From the NCBI GenBank assembly GCA_028065135.1, contig JAPTWR010000173.1, positions 1 through 16,510 of the forward strand: a stretch of DNA of 16,510 bases, in the 5' to 3' direction. Shown one piece after another: positions 7,924 through 15,094 of the stretch (the stretch's first letter is position 1; every line of letters starts with the position of its first letter). The position numbers and the translations under genes were made by a program. The stretch comes from Acidithiobacillus sp. (lineage in GTDB: Bacteria > Pseudomonadota > Gammaproteobacteria > Acidithiobacillales > Acidithiobacillaceae). The notes under the pieces were generated by a model that made no database searches, was not told the DNA's origin, and was given only the letters and a program-made list of their open reading frames with translations.

Positions 7924-9230
7924 TGAGCCACCTCCAGCGCATTCTGTAGCCGCCAGTCCGCCATCTCCCGTGTCGCGGCCACCAGCGCCAGGCGTGCAAT
8001 AACGCCATAGGCATAATAACGGTTTACCGGCGCATCGGGCGGTGATTTTCGGCAAGGGACCACACAGGTCTGACCAAAGGCCATGGGCTCAAAGTGCGCT
8101 CCTGGGGCGTTGAGGTTCTCATCACGGCCGCGCTCCGTATGCACCCGGTAGAAACCACCCAACACCTGCTGACCGATCATGTACACGACCGGTTCGGCCA
8201 CGGCCTCCTGGGCGGTTTGCTCAAAAGTGTAAACCCCTTCCTGAATAAAAACATCGCTCACCGGCAGGCCCTCTTTACTCTTGGCCATGCGGGTGCGTTC
8301 CCTGCGGTTGAGGTCCAGAAACTCCTCACCCGAATAGGCGGTCATAATGCCCATGCCATAGGTACCGGCATCGGCTTTGACGATGACAAAGGGCCGCTGG
8401 CGGATGCCGTAGTGGGCGTAGCGCTCGCGTGTGATCTCCAGCACGGCATCGACATTGGCGACCAGACACTCGCGTCCTTCGGAGCGCATAAAATCAATGC
8501 CCTGACAGCGGCGAAAAACAGGATCAATTAGCCACGGATCAATATCGATCACCTCCGCCAGCTCCTGCGCGACAGCACGATAATGGGCGAAGTGTTGGGA
8601 TTTGCGCCGGTTGCGCCAGCCTGCCGCGAGGGGAGGCAGGACAGGCTGTTCCAGATGTTCCAGTATTTCAGGCACACCTCCTGACAGATCATTATTCAGC
8701 AAAATCAGTTGCGCATCGAAGCCCGCCGTCGTCAAACGCCCACCGATACGCTGCAACGGTTCAAGAAGGAGCAGGTTCCCCGAAGGCAAATTATAAGCCA
8801 TGCGATCATCCAGAATCAGGGAGCCCACCCGCACTTCCAGGCCGGAGAGTTCCAGCAATTCGCGCAAGCGCGCCACATTCTCCAGATAAAAGAGGTTACG
8901 GGTGTGGTTTTCAGGGATCAGGAGCACCCGCTCCAGACCCGGATAATACTGATTCAGATAATGTTGAATAGCCGAAACATAAAGCGGCGAAAACTCCGGA
9001 TTGAGGTTATTGAATCCCGCTGAAAACAGATTGGTATCCACAGGTGCCAGCTTAAACCCGGCGTTGCGCAAGTCCACAGAGGCATAGAACGGCGGCGGCG
9101 TCCGCTGCCATTGTCCTCGAAACCAACGCTCAATAGTGGATTGTGCGGTGATCAGGTGACGCTCGATATCCAGCAAGGCTTCCACCCGATCGGTGGCCAG
9201 GAAGGGGATATCCTGTAAAACTTCTGTCAT
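7920..9230 (-). CDS. gshA: Glutamate-cysteine ligase, T. ferrooxidans-type family
   Basis: This 436-residue protein would make gamma-glutamylcysteine from glutamate and cysteine with ATP, the first step of glutathione synthesis. It does not look like the E. coli GshA or the plant-type ligase. It matches my memory of the separate family named after Thiobacillus (now Acidithiobacillus) ferrooxidans (TIGR02049 / PF08886). Distinctive stretches are FYASVDLRNAGFKLAPVDTN at 48-67, FNNLNPEF at 73-80, and the nucleotide-loop-like FVIVKADAGTYGMGIMT at 281-297. The position directly before gshB supports the function independently. Its ATG overlaps the gltA stop as ATGA, with AGGA about eight bases upstream. 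The assignment rests on family recall plus context. Confidence 0.9.
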   Translation of the reverse strand: MTEVLQDIPFLATDRVEALLDIERHLITAQSTIERWFRGQWQRTPPPFYASVDLRNAGFKLAPVDTNLFSAGFNNLNPEFSPLYVSAIQHYLNQYYPGLERVLLIPENHTRNLFYLENVARLRELLELSGLEVRVGSLILDDRMAYNLPSGNLLLLEPLQRIGGRLTTAGFDAQLILLNNDLSGGVPEILEHLEQPVLPPLAAGWRNRRKSQHFAHYRAVAQELAEVIDIDPWLIDPVFRRCQGIDFMRSEGRECLVANVDAVLEITRERYAHYGIRQRPFVIVKADAGTYGMGIMTAYSGEEFLDLNRRERTRMAKSKEGLPVSDVFIQEGVYTFEQTAQEAVAEPVVYMIGQQVLGGFYRVHTERGRDENLNAPGAHFEPMAFGQTCVVPCRKSPPDAPVNRYYAYGVIARLALVAATREMADWRLQNALEVAQ

Positions 9231-10399
9231 ACGTTTTTCCTAGACCGCTCTGCCACAGGCACATAGTGTTGACTCTGTTCCCCTGTATACACCTGTGTAG
9301 GCCGGAAAATCCGGTTGTCCGCCAACTGCTCCCGCCAATGGGCCAGCCAACCCGCAGAACGCGCCATAGCAAAAATGGGCGTAAAAAGGTCCGCCTTGAT
9401 GCCCATCTCGTGATACAGCACGCCCGAGTAAAAATCCACATTGGCATGGATGCCCTTGGGGCCGAGTCGCTCCGTAGCTTGGCGTTCCATCTCTATGGCG
9501 ATTTCAAAAAGGCGACTGTGACGCAGATGACCGTGACTGGCCAGCTCTTCCATCGTATCCTTGAGAATCGCCGCACGCGGATCACGGGTCTTGTAGACAC
9601 GGTGCCCGAAGCCCCAGATTTTATCCTTGTTAGCCATCCTCTCATCGAGATAGGCGCCTACCCGCTGGACAGAACCGATTTCTTCCAGCATTTCTATCAC
9701 CTTCTGATTGGCACCGCCGTGCAGCGGGCCAGCCAGTGTCCCAATCGCCCCACCGATAACGTGGTAGGGGTTAGTGAGGGTAGAGCTGGTCACCAGCACG
9801 GAGAAGGTACTGGCATTGATGGTGTGCTCGGCGTGCAGAATCAGGCAGGTGTCGAGAATTTTGGCAAAGGCCGGGTCCGGCTCCCGGCCCGAGATCATAT
9901 ACAGAAAGTTAGCTGCATGACCAAGGTCTGGACGTGGTGGAATGGGATCATTACCAAAGCGCATCTGCTCCCACATGGCCACAATGGTCGGCATGCGGGC
10001 GATGATCCGCATCGCCATCGCATCCAGATGGAGCGTATTTTCGCGCTCAGCGTCGGAGAGCTCCTGCTGTGGGTAAAACATGCCCAGGCTAGCCACCGCA
10101 CAGTGCAGCATATCCATGGGATGCCCGGTCACCGGCATAAACTTCATGATTTCCCGGACATTGTATTTGACTTGGCGATGGGTACGCAGCCCGCGATCAA
10201 ATTCTCCCAAACCAGCCGCGCTCGGCAGAACGCCGTCCAGCAACAAGAGCGCGACTTCCTCAAAACTGCTATGCGCCACCAAATCCGCAATGGCAAAACC
10301 ACGGTAACTCAGTAAACCAGCGACTCCATCAATATTGGAGATGCTGGAATGAGTTGCAGCCACTCCCTCCAGACCTGGCGTAAAGTTTGGCTCCGCCAT
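9227..10399 (-). CDS. gltA: Citrate synthase
   Basis: This 390-residue enzyme condenses oxaloacetate with acetyl-CoA to give citrate. Motifs are ILHAEHTINAST at 187-198, GPLHGGAN at 224-231 with catalytic His227, WGFGHRVYK at 262-270 with His266, and NVDFYSG at 320-326 with Asp322. The short length and missing N-terminal domain resemble the dimeric citrate synthase / 2-methylcitrate synthase group rather than the NADH-inhibited E. coli type of about 430 residues, so methylcitrate synthase is an alternative name. No prp genes are nearby, which favours citrate synthase. AGGAG at 10406-10410, about seven bases before the ATG, supports the start. It is first in the minus-strand operon; its promoter should lie in 10400-10490, just past the erpA terminator. 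It overlaps gshA by four bases. Confidence 0.94.
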   Translation of the reverse strand: MAEPNFTPGLEGVAATHSSISNIDGVAGLLSYRGFAIADLVAHSSFEEVALLLLDGVLPSAAGLGEFDRGLRTHRQVKYNVREIMKFMPVTGHPMDMLHCAVASLGMFYPQQELSDAERENTLHLDAMAMRIIARMPTIVAMWEQMRFGNDPIPPRPDLGHAANFLYMISGREPDPAFAKILDTCLILHAEHTINASTFSVLVTSSTLTNPYHVIGGAIGTLAGPLHGGANQKVIEMLEEIGSVQRVGAYLDERMANKDKIWGFGHRVYKTRDPRAAILKDTMEELASHGHLRHSRLFEIAIEMERQATERLGPKGIHANVDFYSGVLYHEMGIKADLFTPIFAMARSAGWLAHWREQLADNRIFRPTQVYTGEQSQHYVPVAERSRKNV

Positions 10400-10486
10400 A
10401 CAGAACTCCTTTTATCATTCGGACGGAGGGCATCCTCAACAAAGGCCTCCAGACCACGGATCACCCGATCATCATAACCTGCCCGT

Positions 10487-10517
10487 AAAATAAAGGGGAG
10501 GCCATCGGCCTCCCCTT
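10487..10517 (-). terminator. Rho-independent terminator after erpA
   Basis: An 11-bp perfect stem, AAGGGGAGGCC / GGCCTCCCCTT, at 10493-10503 and 10507-10517 encloses a three-base loop. On the minus strand it runs directly into TTTATTTT. It lies 29 bases past the erpA stop and separates erpA from the gltA operon. Confidence 0.9.
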
Positions 10518-10545
10518 GGGGCACATCAGTACCCATATCCGGCAA

Positions 10546-10917
10546 TCAAGCCGAGAAAGAAGACCCACAACCACAGGTCGTTGTCGCGTTGGGGTTTTTA
10601 ATGACGAACTGCGCACCTTCCAGTCCCTCGCTGTAGTCAATCTCTGCACCTACCAGATACTGGTAGCTCATGGGATCAATCAGCAGGCTCACGCCAAATT
10701 GCTGCACTTCCGTATCGCCTTCATTCATATTCTCATCGAAAGTAAAACCGTACTGAAAGCCGGAACAACCGCCACCCGTCACAAAGACACGCAGCTTCAA
10801 ACCTTCAGTACCTTCTTCTTCGACCAACGAAGCAATCTTGTCCGCTGCATTTTGTGTCAGGGTCATAAGCGGAGGAATGGAATCCAGATTGGTCATTGTT
10901 TCGGTTGCTGTGCTCAT
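10546..10917 (-). CDS. erpA: ErpA iron-sulfur cluster insertion protein
   Basis: This 123-residue A-type carrier hands Fe-S clusters to target proteins. The three cluster-binding cysteines are present: Cys51 in [13 protein letters not shown] and Cys115/Cys117 in [12 protein letters not shown]. The [31 protein letters not shown] and [17 protein letters not shown] stretches match ErpA rather than IscA or SufA. The first 14 residues are an extension relative to E. coli. ATG 10917 is preferred, with GGAG nine bases upstream; the internal ATG at 10896 has none. The gene stands alone between its own promoter candidate and terminator. Proximity to the pdh operon fits functionally, since lipoyl synthase is an Fe-S enzyme that depends on this type of carrier (inference). 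Confidence 0.95.
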   Translation of the reverse strand: MSTATETMTNLDSIPPLMTLTQNAADKIASLVEEEGTEGLKLRVFVTGGGCSGFQYGFTFDENMNEGDTEVQQFGVSLLIDPMSYQYLVGAEIDYSEGLEGAQFVIKNPNATTTCGCGSSFSA

Positions 10918-10966
10918 CGTGCATCACTCCATGCGCCGCAGCGCTTCATCCAGTGGATACCCGAGC

Positions 10967-10996
10967 ATTTTGCTCGCTTTTACGCGCAGACGTCAA
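10967..10996 (-). promoter_or_regulatory. Candidate erpA promoter
   Basis: On the minus strand TTGACG (10991-10996) is followed after 18 bases by CAAAAT (10967-10972), a reasonable sigma-70-like pair about 50 bases before the erpA ATG. The -10 overlaps a short CGAGC/GCTCG dyad (10962-10976). It is a prediction from motif match only. Confidence 0.4.
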
Positions 10997-11026
10997 GCCG
11001 CGCCAGAGGCCTCGTTGACACTCACC

Positions 11027-11052
11027 CTGTGCCGGAATATCCGGGGGCACAG
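11027..11052 (-). terminator. Hairpin downstream of the aceF-lpd stop, without T-tract
   Basis: CTGTGCC and GGCACAG form a 7-bp stem 21 bases past the stop of the E2-E3 gene. The minus strand then reads GGTGAGTGTC with no T-run, so it is not a canonical intrinsic terminator. It might protect the 3' end of the pdh message or mark a Rho-dependent end. Confidence 0.3.
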
Positions 11053-11072
11053 TTACCACTGCCAACCACAAA

Positions 11073-14009
11073 TCAACCACCTGCCTTGACGGAGCGGCGC
11101 AGACGGGATAACAGACGCCGTGCCATTTCGCCGAAGAGTTCAGTCTGCGTTGGATGCGGATGAATGGCTTCGGCCACCTGCTCCAGCGTCAGACCAGCGC
11201 TCACCATCAGCACCGCCTCGCCCACCAGGGTATCCGCATGATCGGCCAGGAAGTGTACACCAACGATGCGATGACTCACCTTGTCGGCGACCATTTTGAT
11301 CAGACCATCCGTCTCACCGGTCATCATCGCCTTGGCATCGATGCTCATCGGCACCTTGACCTCGACGGCGCCAATACCAGCGGCCTTCGCCTGCTCCAGG
11401 GACAAACCGACAAAGGCGCATTGCGGTCGGGTGAAAGTCACACCGCAGTCCTTCGCCGCATCGTAGCGAACGCTGTTGTGGCCCAGCAAATTGGCCGCCG
11501 CAACTCGCCCCTGTTGACTCGCCGTGTGGGCCAGCATGTAACCGCCAATTACGTCACCCACAGCATAAATATGGGGTACATTGCTACGCCCAGTCGCATC
11601 CGTAGCGATGGCAGCCCGCTCACCGAGGGTTACGCCGGCCGCCGCAAGGTTCAGACCACTGGTATCCGGACGCTTGCCGGTCGCCACCAGCAGCAAATCA
11701 CAGTTGTAAGTCGCTGCCTCTTCACCGATCTGATATCGAACGGCTAACTGACCGACCTGCCCTGTGACACCCGCCACTTTGACGTCGGTCAACACCTGCA
11801 GGCGCGGACTGTTGTGGGCGATGGCCTTCATCAACTGTTCCGCGATCTCCTTTTCCATCTCCGCCACCGGCCGCGGCAAGGCTTCCAACACCCGCACTTC
11901 GGCGCCAAAGTCATGGAACATCTGCGCCATTTCCATGCCGATGGCTCCCGCACCGATGACGCAGAGGCGTTTGGGGGGCTGCTTCAAGTCCCAGACCGTA
12001 TCAGAAGTCACGGCGGCGCCATTTTTTAACGCTTCCTGAATACCGGGAATCGGCGGCACAAAGGCCGGAGCACCCGTAGCGATGACACAAGCGCCAAAAG
12101 TCAGGGTTCGCGCATCTTTACCGCTGATCTCGACACTATGATCGCCGGTGAAGCGGGCGTAGCCTTCCAGTACCTGAATCTTCATGCCCTGATCGGTTTT
12201 TAGGGCCATTTCCCCGCGCGTCTGGAGAATACCACGGCGATGCTGCTCCAGTCGCACCCAATCCAAACTGGGCTTGCCAAAGCTAAGGCCCATGGCGGCA
12301 TCATGCTCACGATCTCGGATATGGTCTGCGGCGGCGCGCCAAGCTTTGGAGGGGATACAGCCGCGCCAGAGACATTCGCCACCAGGCAAAGGCGCGTTGT
12401 TAACCATTGCGGTCTTGACACCGTTCTCCACCAACTCGCGGGCACAGTCTTCACCACCAGGGCCCGCACCGATGACCAACACCTGCACATCATAATTCCC
12501 TTCAGGAATCACCGGCCCCGTGCTGGCCAGCCAAGCCTCCGGATGCTCGATCGCCTGTTTCAGATCTTTGAGAAACAGGGCCGCCTCGGCGCCGTTCACC
12601 ACCCGATGATCCGCAGTAATGGTGATGGGCATACCTTCGGGGCCATTGCCGGCAATAGCAATGATGGCCGACGTGCCCGGAGTGACGATCGCATCGAACT
12701 GGGCGATGCCATACATGCCCATGTTGGAGATAGTGAAGGTGGGATGGGTGTATTCGGACGGGCTGAGACGACGTTTGCGCGCCTTCTCCAGCAGCGGGGT
12801 CCATTCTGCTTGCAACTGATCAAGACCCTTGCCTTCTACCCCACGTAGCACCGGCACCACCAACCCGCCATCTTCCGTGGTCGCGGCAATACCGATGTCA
12901 TGCTGGCCACGTTCGACAATTTTATCCGTGGGCTGATAAGCGGCGTTCACCAAGGGATGCTTGCCCAGCGCCTGTGAAGCGGCCTTGGCGATAGCCACAG
13001 TGACGGAAATCTGGTGTGCCTTGGCCGCGCGGATCAAGGCCTCGGGCCTGGCCCGCACCGTGACATGAAAAACCGGGATACTCAGGGAGGCAACCATCGC
13101 CTGACTGATGGCTCTTTCGATGGCCGTCATGGCGCGGCCGTTGCCGGGCACAGCAGGCTCACTGGGACGGGTGGATGCGGCTGGTGCCGTATCGCCGCCA
13201 GCCGCGAGGACGTCGGCGGCGATAATCACGCCGGCTGGACCGCTGCCACGCAGCCTGTTGAGATCCACCCCCTGCTGACCCGCCAACTGCCGAGCGAAGG
13301 GGCTGGCCGCGCCCTGCTGTGGGCGCGGGGCCGGATGCGTGCCCGACACCAGAGCAGGCATGGTGGCGATCACGGGCGTTGCGGAGCCATGCACGGAACT
13401 GACTTTGCCCGCCGTACCGGTGCCGGCTGCTGCGCTGTCGCGCTGCACCTGCTCCGGCGATGCCACCAGCCAAGCGATAGGTTCGCCTACCGGCACTACC
13501 GCATCCGCCGCCACCAACGGACCGGAAAGGTAACCTTCACGAAAAACCTCCACATCCATGATGGCCTTGTCCGTTTCCACCGTCGCCACCACATCCCCAC
13601 GCTGGATTTTGTCACCCAGAGATTTTTCCCAGGACACCAGCACGCCCTCGGTCATGGTATCGGAGAGCTGCGGCATTTTCACCGCATAGCCCTCAGGGAG
13701 GGATACCGCGGCGGGCGCCGGCTCTGGTGTGCCGGCAGCAGCAGGCGCCACTACCGTCGCCACCGCACTATCGGTGATGTAGCCGATAGCCTCGCCCACC
13801 GGGAGGACACTGTCGGCCTCGGCCAGAGGCCCGGCCAGATAACCCGAGCGGAACACCTCCACATCCATAATGGCTTTATCCGTTTCTATCGTCGCCACCA
13901 CATCGCCGCGCTCCACCCGTGCGCCCACGGCCTTCTCCCAGGAAACGAGCACACCCTCCGTCATGGTGTCAGTAAGTTGCGGCATCTTGATGACGTAAGG
14001 TTCGGCCAT
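11073..14009 (-). CDS. Fused dihydrolipoamide acetyltransferase (E2) / dihydrolipoamide dehydrogenase (E3)
   Basis: One 978-residue polypeptide carries two pyruvate dehydrogenase subunits. Order: lipoyl domain 1 (about 5-79, lipoyl-Lys45 in ETDKA), lipoyl domain 2 (108-182, Lys148), Ala/Pro/Gly linkers, peripheral-subunit-binding domain (236-269, SPFARQLAGQQGVDLNRLRG), E2 transferase core (about 290-492), a 10-15 residue join, then E3 (about 507-978). E3 is complete: FAD motif VIGAGPGGE (512-520), redox pair Cys546/Cys551 in GGECLWRGCIPSK, NAD site VIGAGAIGMEMA (684-695), second FAD motif IYAVGDV (814-820) and catalytic HPTQTE (952-957). The E2 motif reads DHRVVNG (467-473), with Asn for the usual Asp. 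No separate E3 gene follows, and the frame is continuous with no sign of frameshift. Start ATG 14009 has a weak GGTGA and lies 104 bases after pdhB. The pdhAB context makes pyruvate the likely substrate. Confidence 0.95.
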   Translation of the reverse strand: MAEPYVIKMPQLTDTMTEGVLVSWEKAVGARVERGDVVATIETDKAIMDVEVFRSGYLAGPLAEADSVLPVGEAIGYITDSAVATVVAPAAAGTPEPAPAAVSLPEGYAVKMPQLSDTMTEGVLVSWEKSLGDKIQRGDVVATVETDKAIMDVEVFREGYLSGPLVAADAVVPVGEPIAWLVASPEQVQRDSAAAGTGTAGKVSSVHGSATPVIATMPALVSGTHPAPRPQQGAASPFARQLAGQQGVDLNRLRGSGPAGVIIAADVLAAGGDTAPAASTRPSEPAVPGNGRAMTAIERAISQAMVASLSIPVFHVTVRARPEALIRAAKAHQISVTVAIAKAASQALGKHPLVNAAYQPTDKIVERGQHDIGIAATTEDGGLVVPVLRGVEGKGLDQLQAEWTPLLEKARKRRLSPSEYTHPTFTISNMGMYGIAQFDAIVTPGTSAIIAIAGNGPEGMPITITADHRVVNGAEAALFLKDLKQAIEHPEAWLASTGPVIPEGNYDVQVLVIGAGPGGEDCARELVENGVKTAMVNNAPLPGGECLWRGCIPSKAWRAAADHIRDREHDAAMGLSFGKPSLDWVRLEQHRRGILQTRGEMALKTDQGMKIQVLEGYARFTGDHSVEISGKDARTLTFGACVIATGAPAFVPPIPGIQEALKNGAAVTSDTVWDLKQPPKRLCVIGAGAIGMEMAQMFHDFGAEVRVLEALPRPVAEMEKEIAEQLMKAIAHNSPRLQVLTDVKVAGVTGQVGQLAVRYQIGEEAATYNCDLLLVATGKRPDTSGLNLAAAGVTLGERAAIATDATGRSNVPHIYAVGDVIGGYMLAHTASQQGRVAAANLLGHNSVRYDAAKDCGVTFTRPQCAFVGLSLEQAKAAGIGAVEVKVPMSIDAKAMMTGETDGLIKMVADKVSHRIVGVHFLADHADTLVGEAVLMVSAGLTLEQVAEAIHPHPTQTELFGEMARRLLSRLRRSVKAGG
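13461..13997 (-). repeat. Internal tandem duplication encoding two lipoyl domains
   Basis: Residues 6-78 and 109-181 of the E2-E3 protein align without gaps, with about 53 of 73 positions identical by eye count; the repeat unit is 103 residues (309 bp). Long runs such as DTMTEGVLVSWEK and ETDKAIMDVEVFR are shared. It is a duplicated lipoyl domain with a Pro/Ala-rich hinge between copies, as in other multi-lipoyl E2 proteins. Confidence 0.9.
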
Positions 14010-14047
14010 GTTTCACCATTATTCATTCAAATCGAGATTGAGAAGGA

Positions 14048-14081
14048 GATCGTGTCGCCGTTCGCCGAACGAGCCACGATC
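14048..14081 (-). promoter_or_regulatory. Structured inverted repeat between pdhB and aceF-lpd
   Basis: GATCGTG (14048-14054) pairs with CACGATC (14075-14081). Nested inside, CGTTC (14059-14063) pairs with GAACG (14067-14071) around a GCC loop, with a small asymmetric internal loop between the stems. It lies in the 104-bp gap that breaks an otherwise compact operon. The minus strand continues TCCTTCTCAATC, not a T-tract, so it is not a simple terminator. An mRNA processing, stability or ratio-setting element is possible. Confidence 0.5.
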
Positions 14082-14113
14082 AACCAACCACCAGAACAGG
14101 TCGCCGGATACTA

Positions 14114-15094
14114 CTACCGACCCAGCATTTTCCGCACAGCGGCGACCACATCCCCGGCATTGGGAATCGCCGCTTTTTCCAAGCGACGATTATAAGGAAT
14201 GGGCACATCCAGGGCATGCACTCGCACGGGTGCAGCATCGAGATCGAAAAAACATTCCTCGTTGATGATTGCGATCACCTCAGAACCTACGCCTACAGGC
14301 GCCTCGTCTTCTTCGACAATAATGGCGCGATGCGTCTTGTGTACGCTGGCCGCGATACCAGCCCGATCCATGGGCTTGAGTGCCCGCAGATCGATGACCT
14401 CGGCATCAATACCATGTTCCTGCGCCAGTTGCTGTGCTGCCTCCAGCGCCCAATGCACGCTGATGTTGTAGGCAAAAATGCTGACATCTTTACCGGGCCG
14501 CATCACTTCCACCCCTTCCAGCGGGGTGAAGAACTCCGTATCCGGTATCTCGCCCTTGAGGTTGTACATACTTTCGTGCTCAATGATCACCACCGGATCA
14601 TCGCAACGCACGGCGCTTTTCAGCAGGCCGTAGGCGTCGCGCGGCGTTGCCGGGGTCACCACCCGCAGGCCGGAAATACCCATGAAGACTTTCTCCATGC
14701 GCGCCGAATGCTGGGCACCCAACTGATGTGCCGTGCCGCCCGGCACCCGCATCACAAAGGGACAGCGGATACGACCACCGGACATGTAATGGATTTTCGC
14801 GGCGTTGTTCATGAGCTGATCCATGGCGAGCCAGGCGAAATTGACGCTCATAATTTCGACGATGGGACGGGCCCCGATCATGGCCGCACCGACACCGATG
14901 CCCGTGTAGCTGTTTTCGGAGATGGGGGTATCGACTACCCGCTGCTCGCCGTACTTGGCGAAGAGACCGCTGGTCGCCTTGTAGGTGCCGCCAGCGACGC
15001 CAATATCCTCACCCATGGCAAAGACCAGCGGGTCCCGCGCCATTTCCTCATCGTGGGCGCGCAGAATACCCTGCCAATACATCATTTCAGCCAT
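14114..15094 (-). CDS. pdhB: Pyruvate dehydrogenase E1 component, beta subunit
   Basis: This 326-residue protein forms the alpha2beta2 E1 enzyme that decarboxylates pyruvate on thiamine diphosphate and passes the acetyl group to E2-bound lipoate. Features are MGEDIGVAGGTYKATSGL at 27-44, DTPISENSYTGIGVGAA at 55-71 with the thiamine-contacting Glu60, GGTAHQLGAQHS at 119-130 with His129, and EEDEAPVGVGSEV in the C-terminal transketolase domain. Length is usual. GGAGG nine bases upstream supports ATG 15094, which makes the gene overlap the end of pdhA by 13 bases. The E1 is the two-subunit type found in mitochondria and Gram-positives, not the single-chain AceE of E. coli. Acetoin or branched-chain dehydrogenase is the main alternative name. 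Confidence 0.94.
   Translation of the reverse strand: MAEMMYWQGILRAHDEEMARDPLVFAMGEDIGVAGGTYKATSGLFAKYGEQRVVDTPISENSYTGIGVGAAMIGARPIVEIMSVNFAWLAMDQLMNNAAKIHYMSGGRIRCPFVMRVPGGTAHQLGAQHSARMEKVFMGISGLRVVTPATPRDAYGLLKSAVRCDDPVVIIEHESMYNLKGEIPDTEFFTPLEGVEVMRPGKDVSIFAYNISVHWALEAAQQLAQEHGIDAEVIDLRALKPMDRAGIAASVHKTHRAIIVEEDEAPVGVGSEVIAIINEECFFDLDAAPVRVHALDVPIPYNRRLEKAAIPNAGDVVAAVRKMLGR

Noticed and set aside
7924..8055. Longer gshB reading back into gshA
   Set aside because: The extra 44 residues are antisense-like low-quality sequence, and ATG 7923 has GGAGG and an ATGA overlap.
10309..10545. Minus-strand frame of 78 codons starting with TTG just after erpA
   Set aside because: It contains the erpA terminator and overlaps the start of gltA out of frame, with no ribosome-binding site. 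A short stretch at 10400-10470 looks protein-like, but nothing else supports it.
10962..10980. CGAGC-ATTTT-GCTCG followed by CTTTT, as a plus-strand terminator
   Set aside because: The stem is only 5 bp and no plus-strand gene leads into it; the sequence is better explained as part of the erpA promoter region.
13014..14195. Plus-strand open frame of 393 codons opposite the E2-E3 gene
   Set aside because: It mirrors the lipoyl duplication on the other strand, is full of His/Arg, has no recognisable domain, and the minus-strand gene explains the sequence completely.
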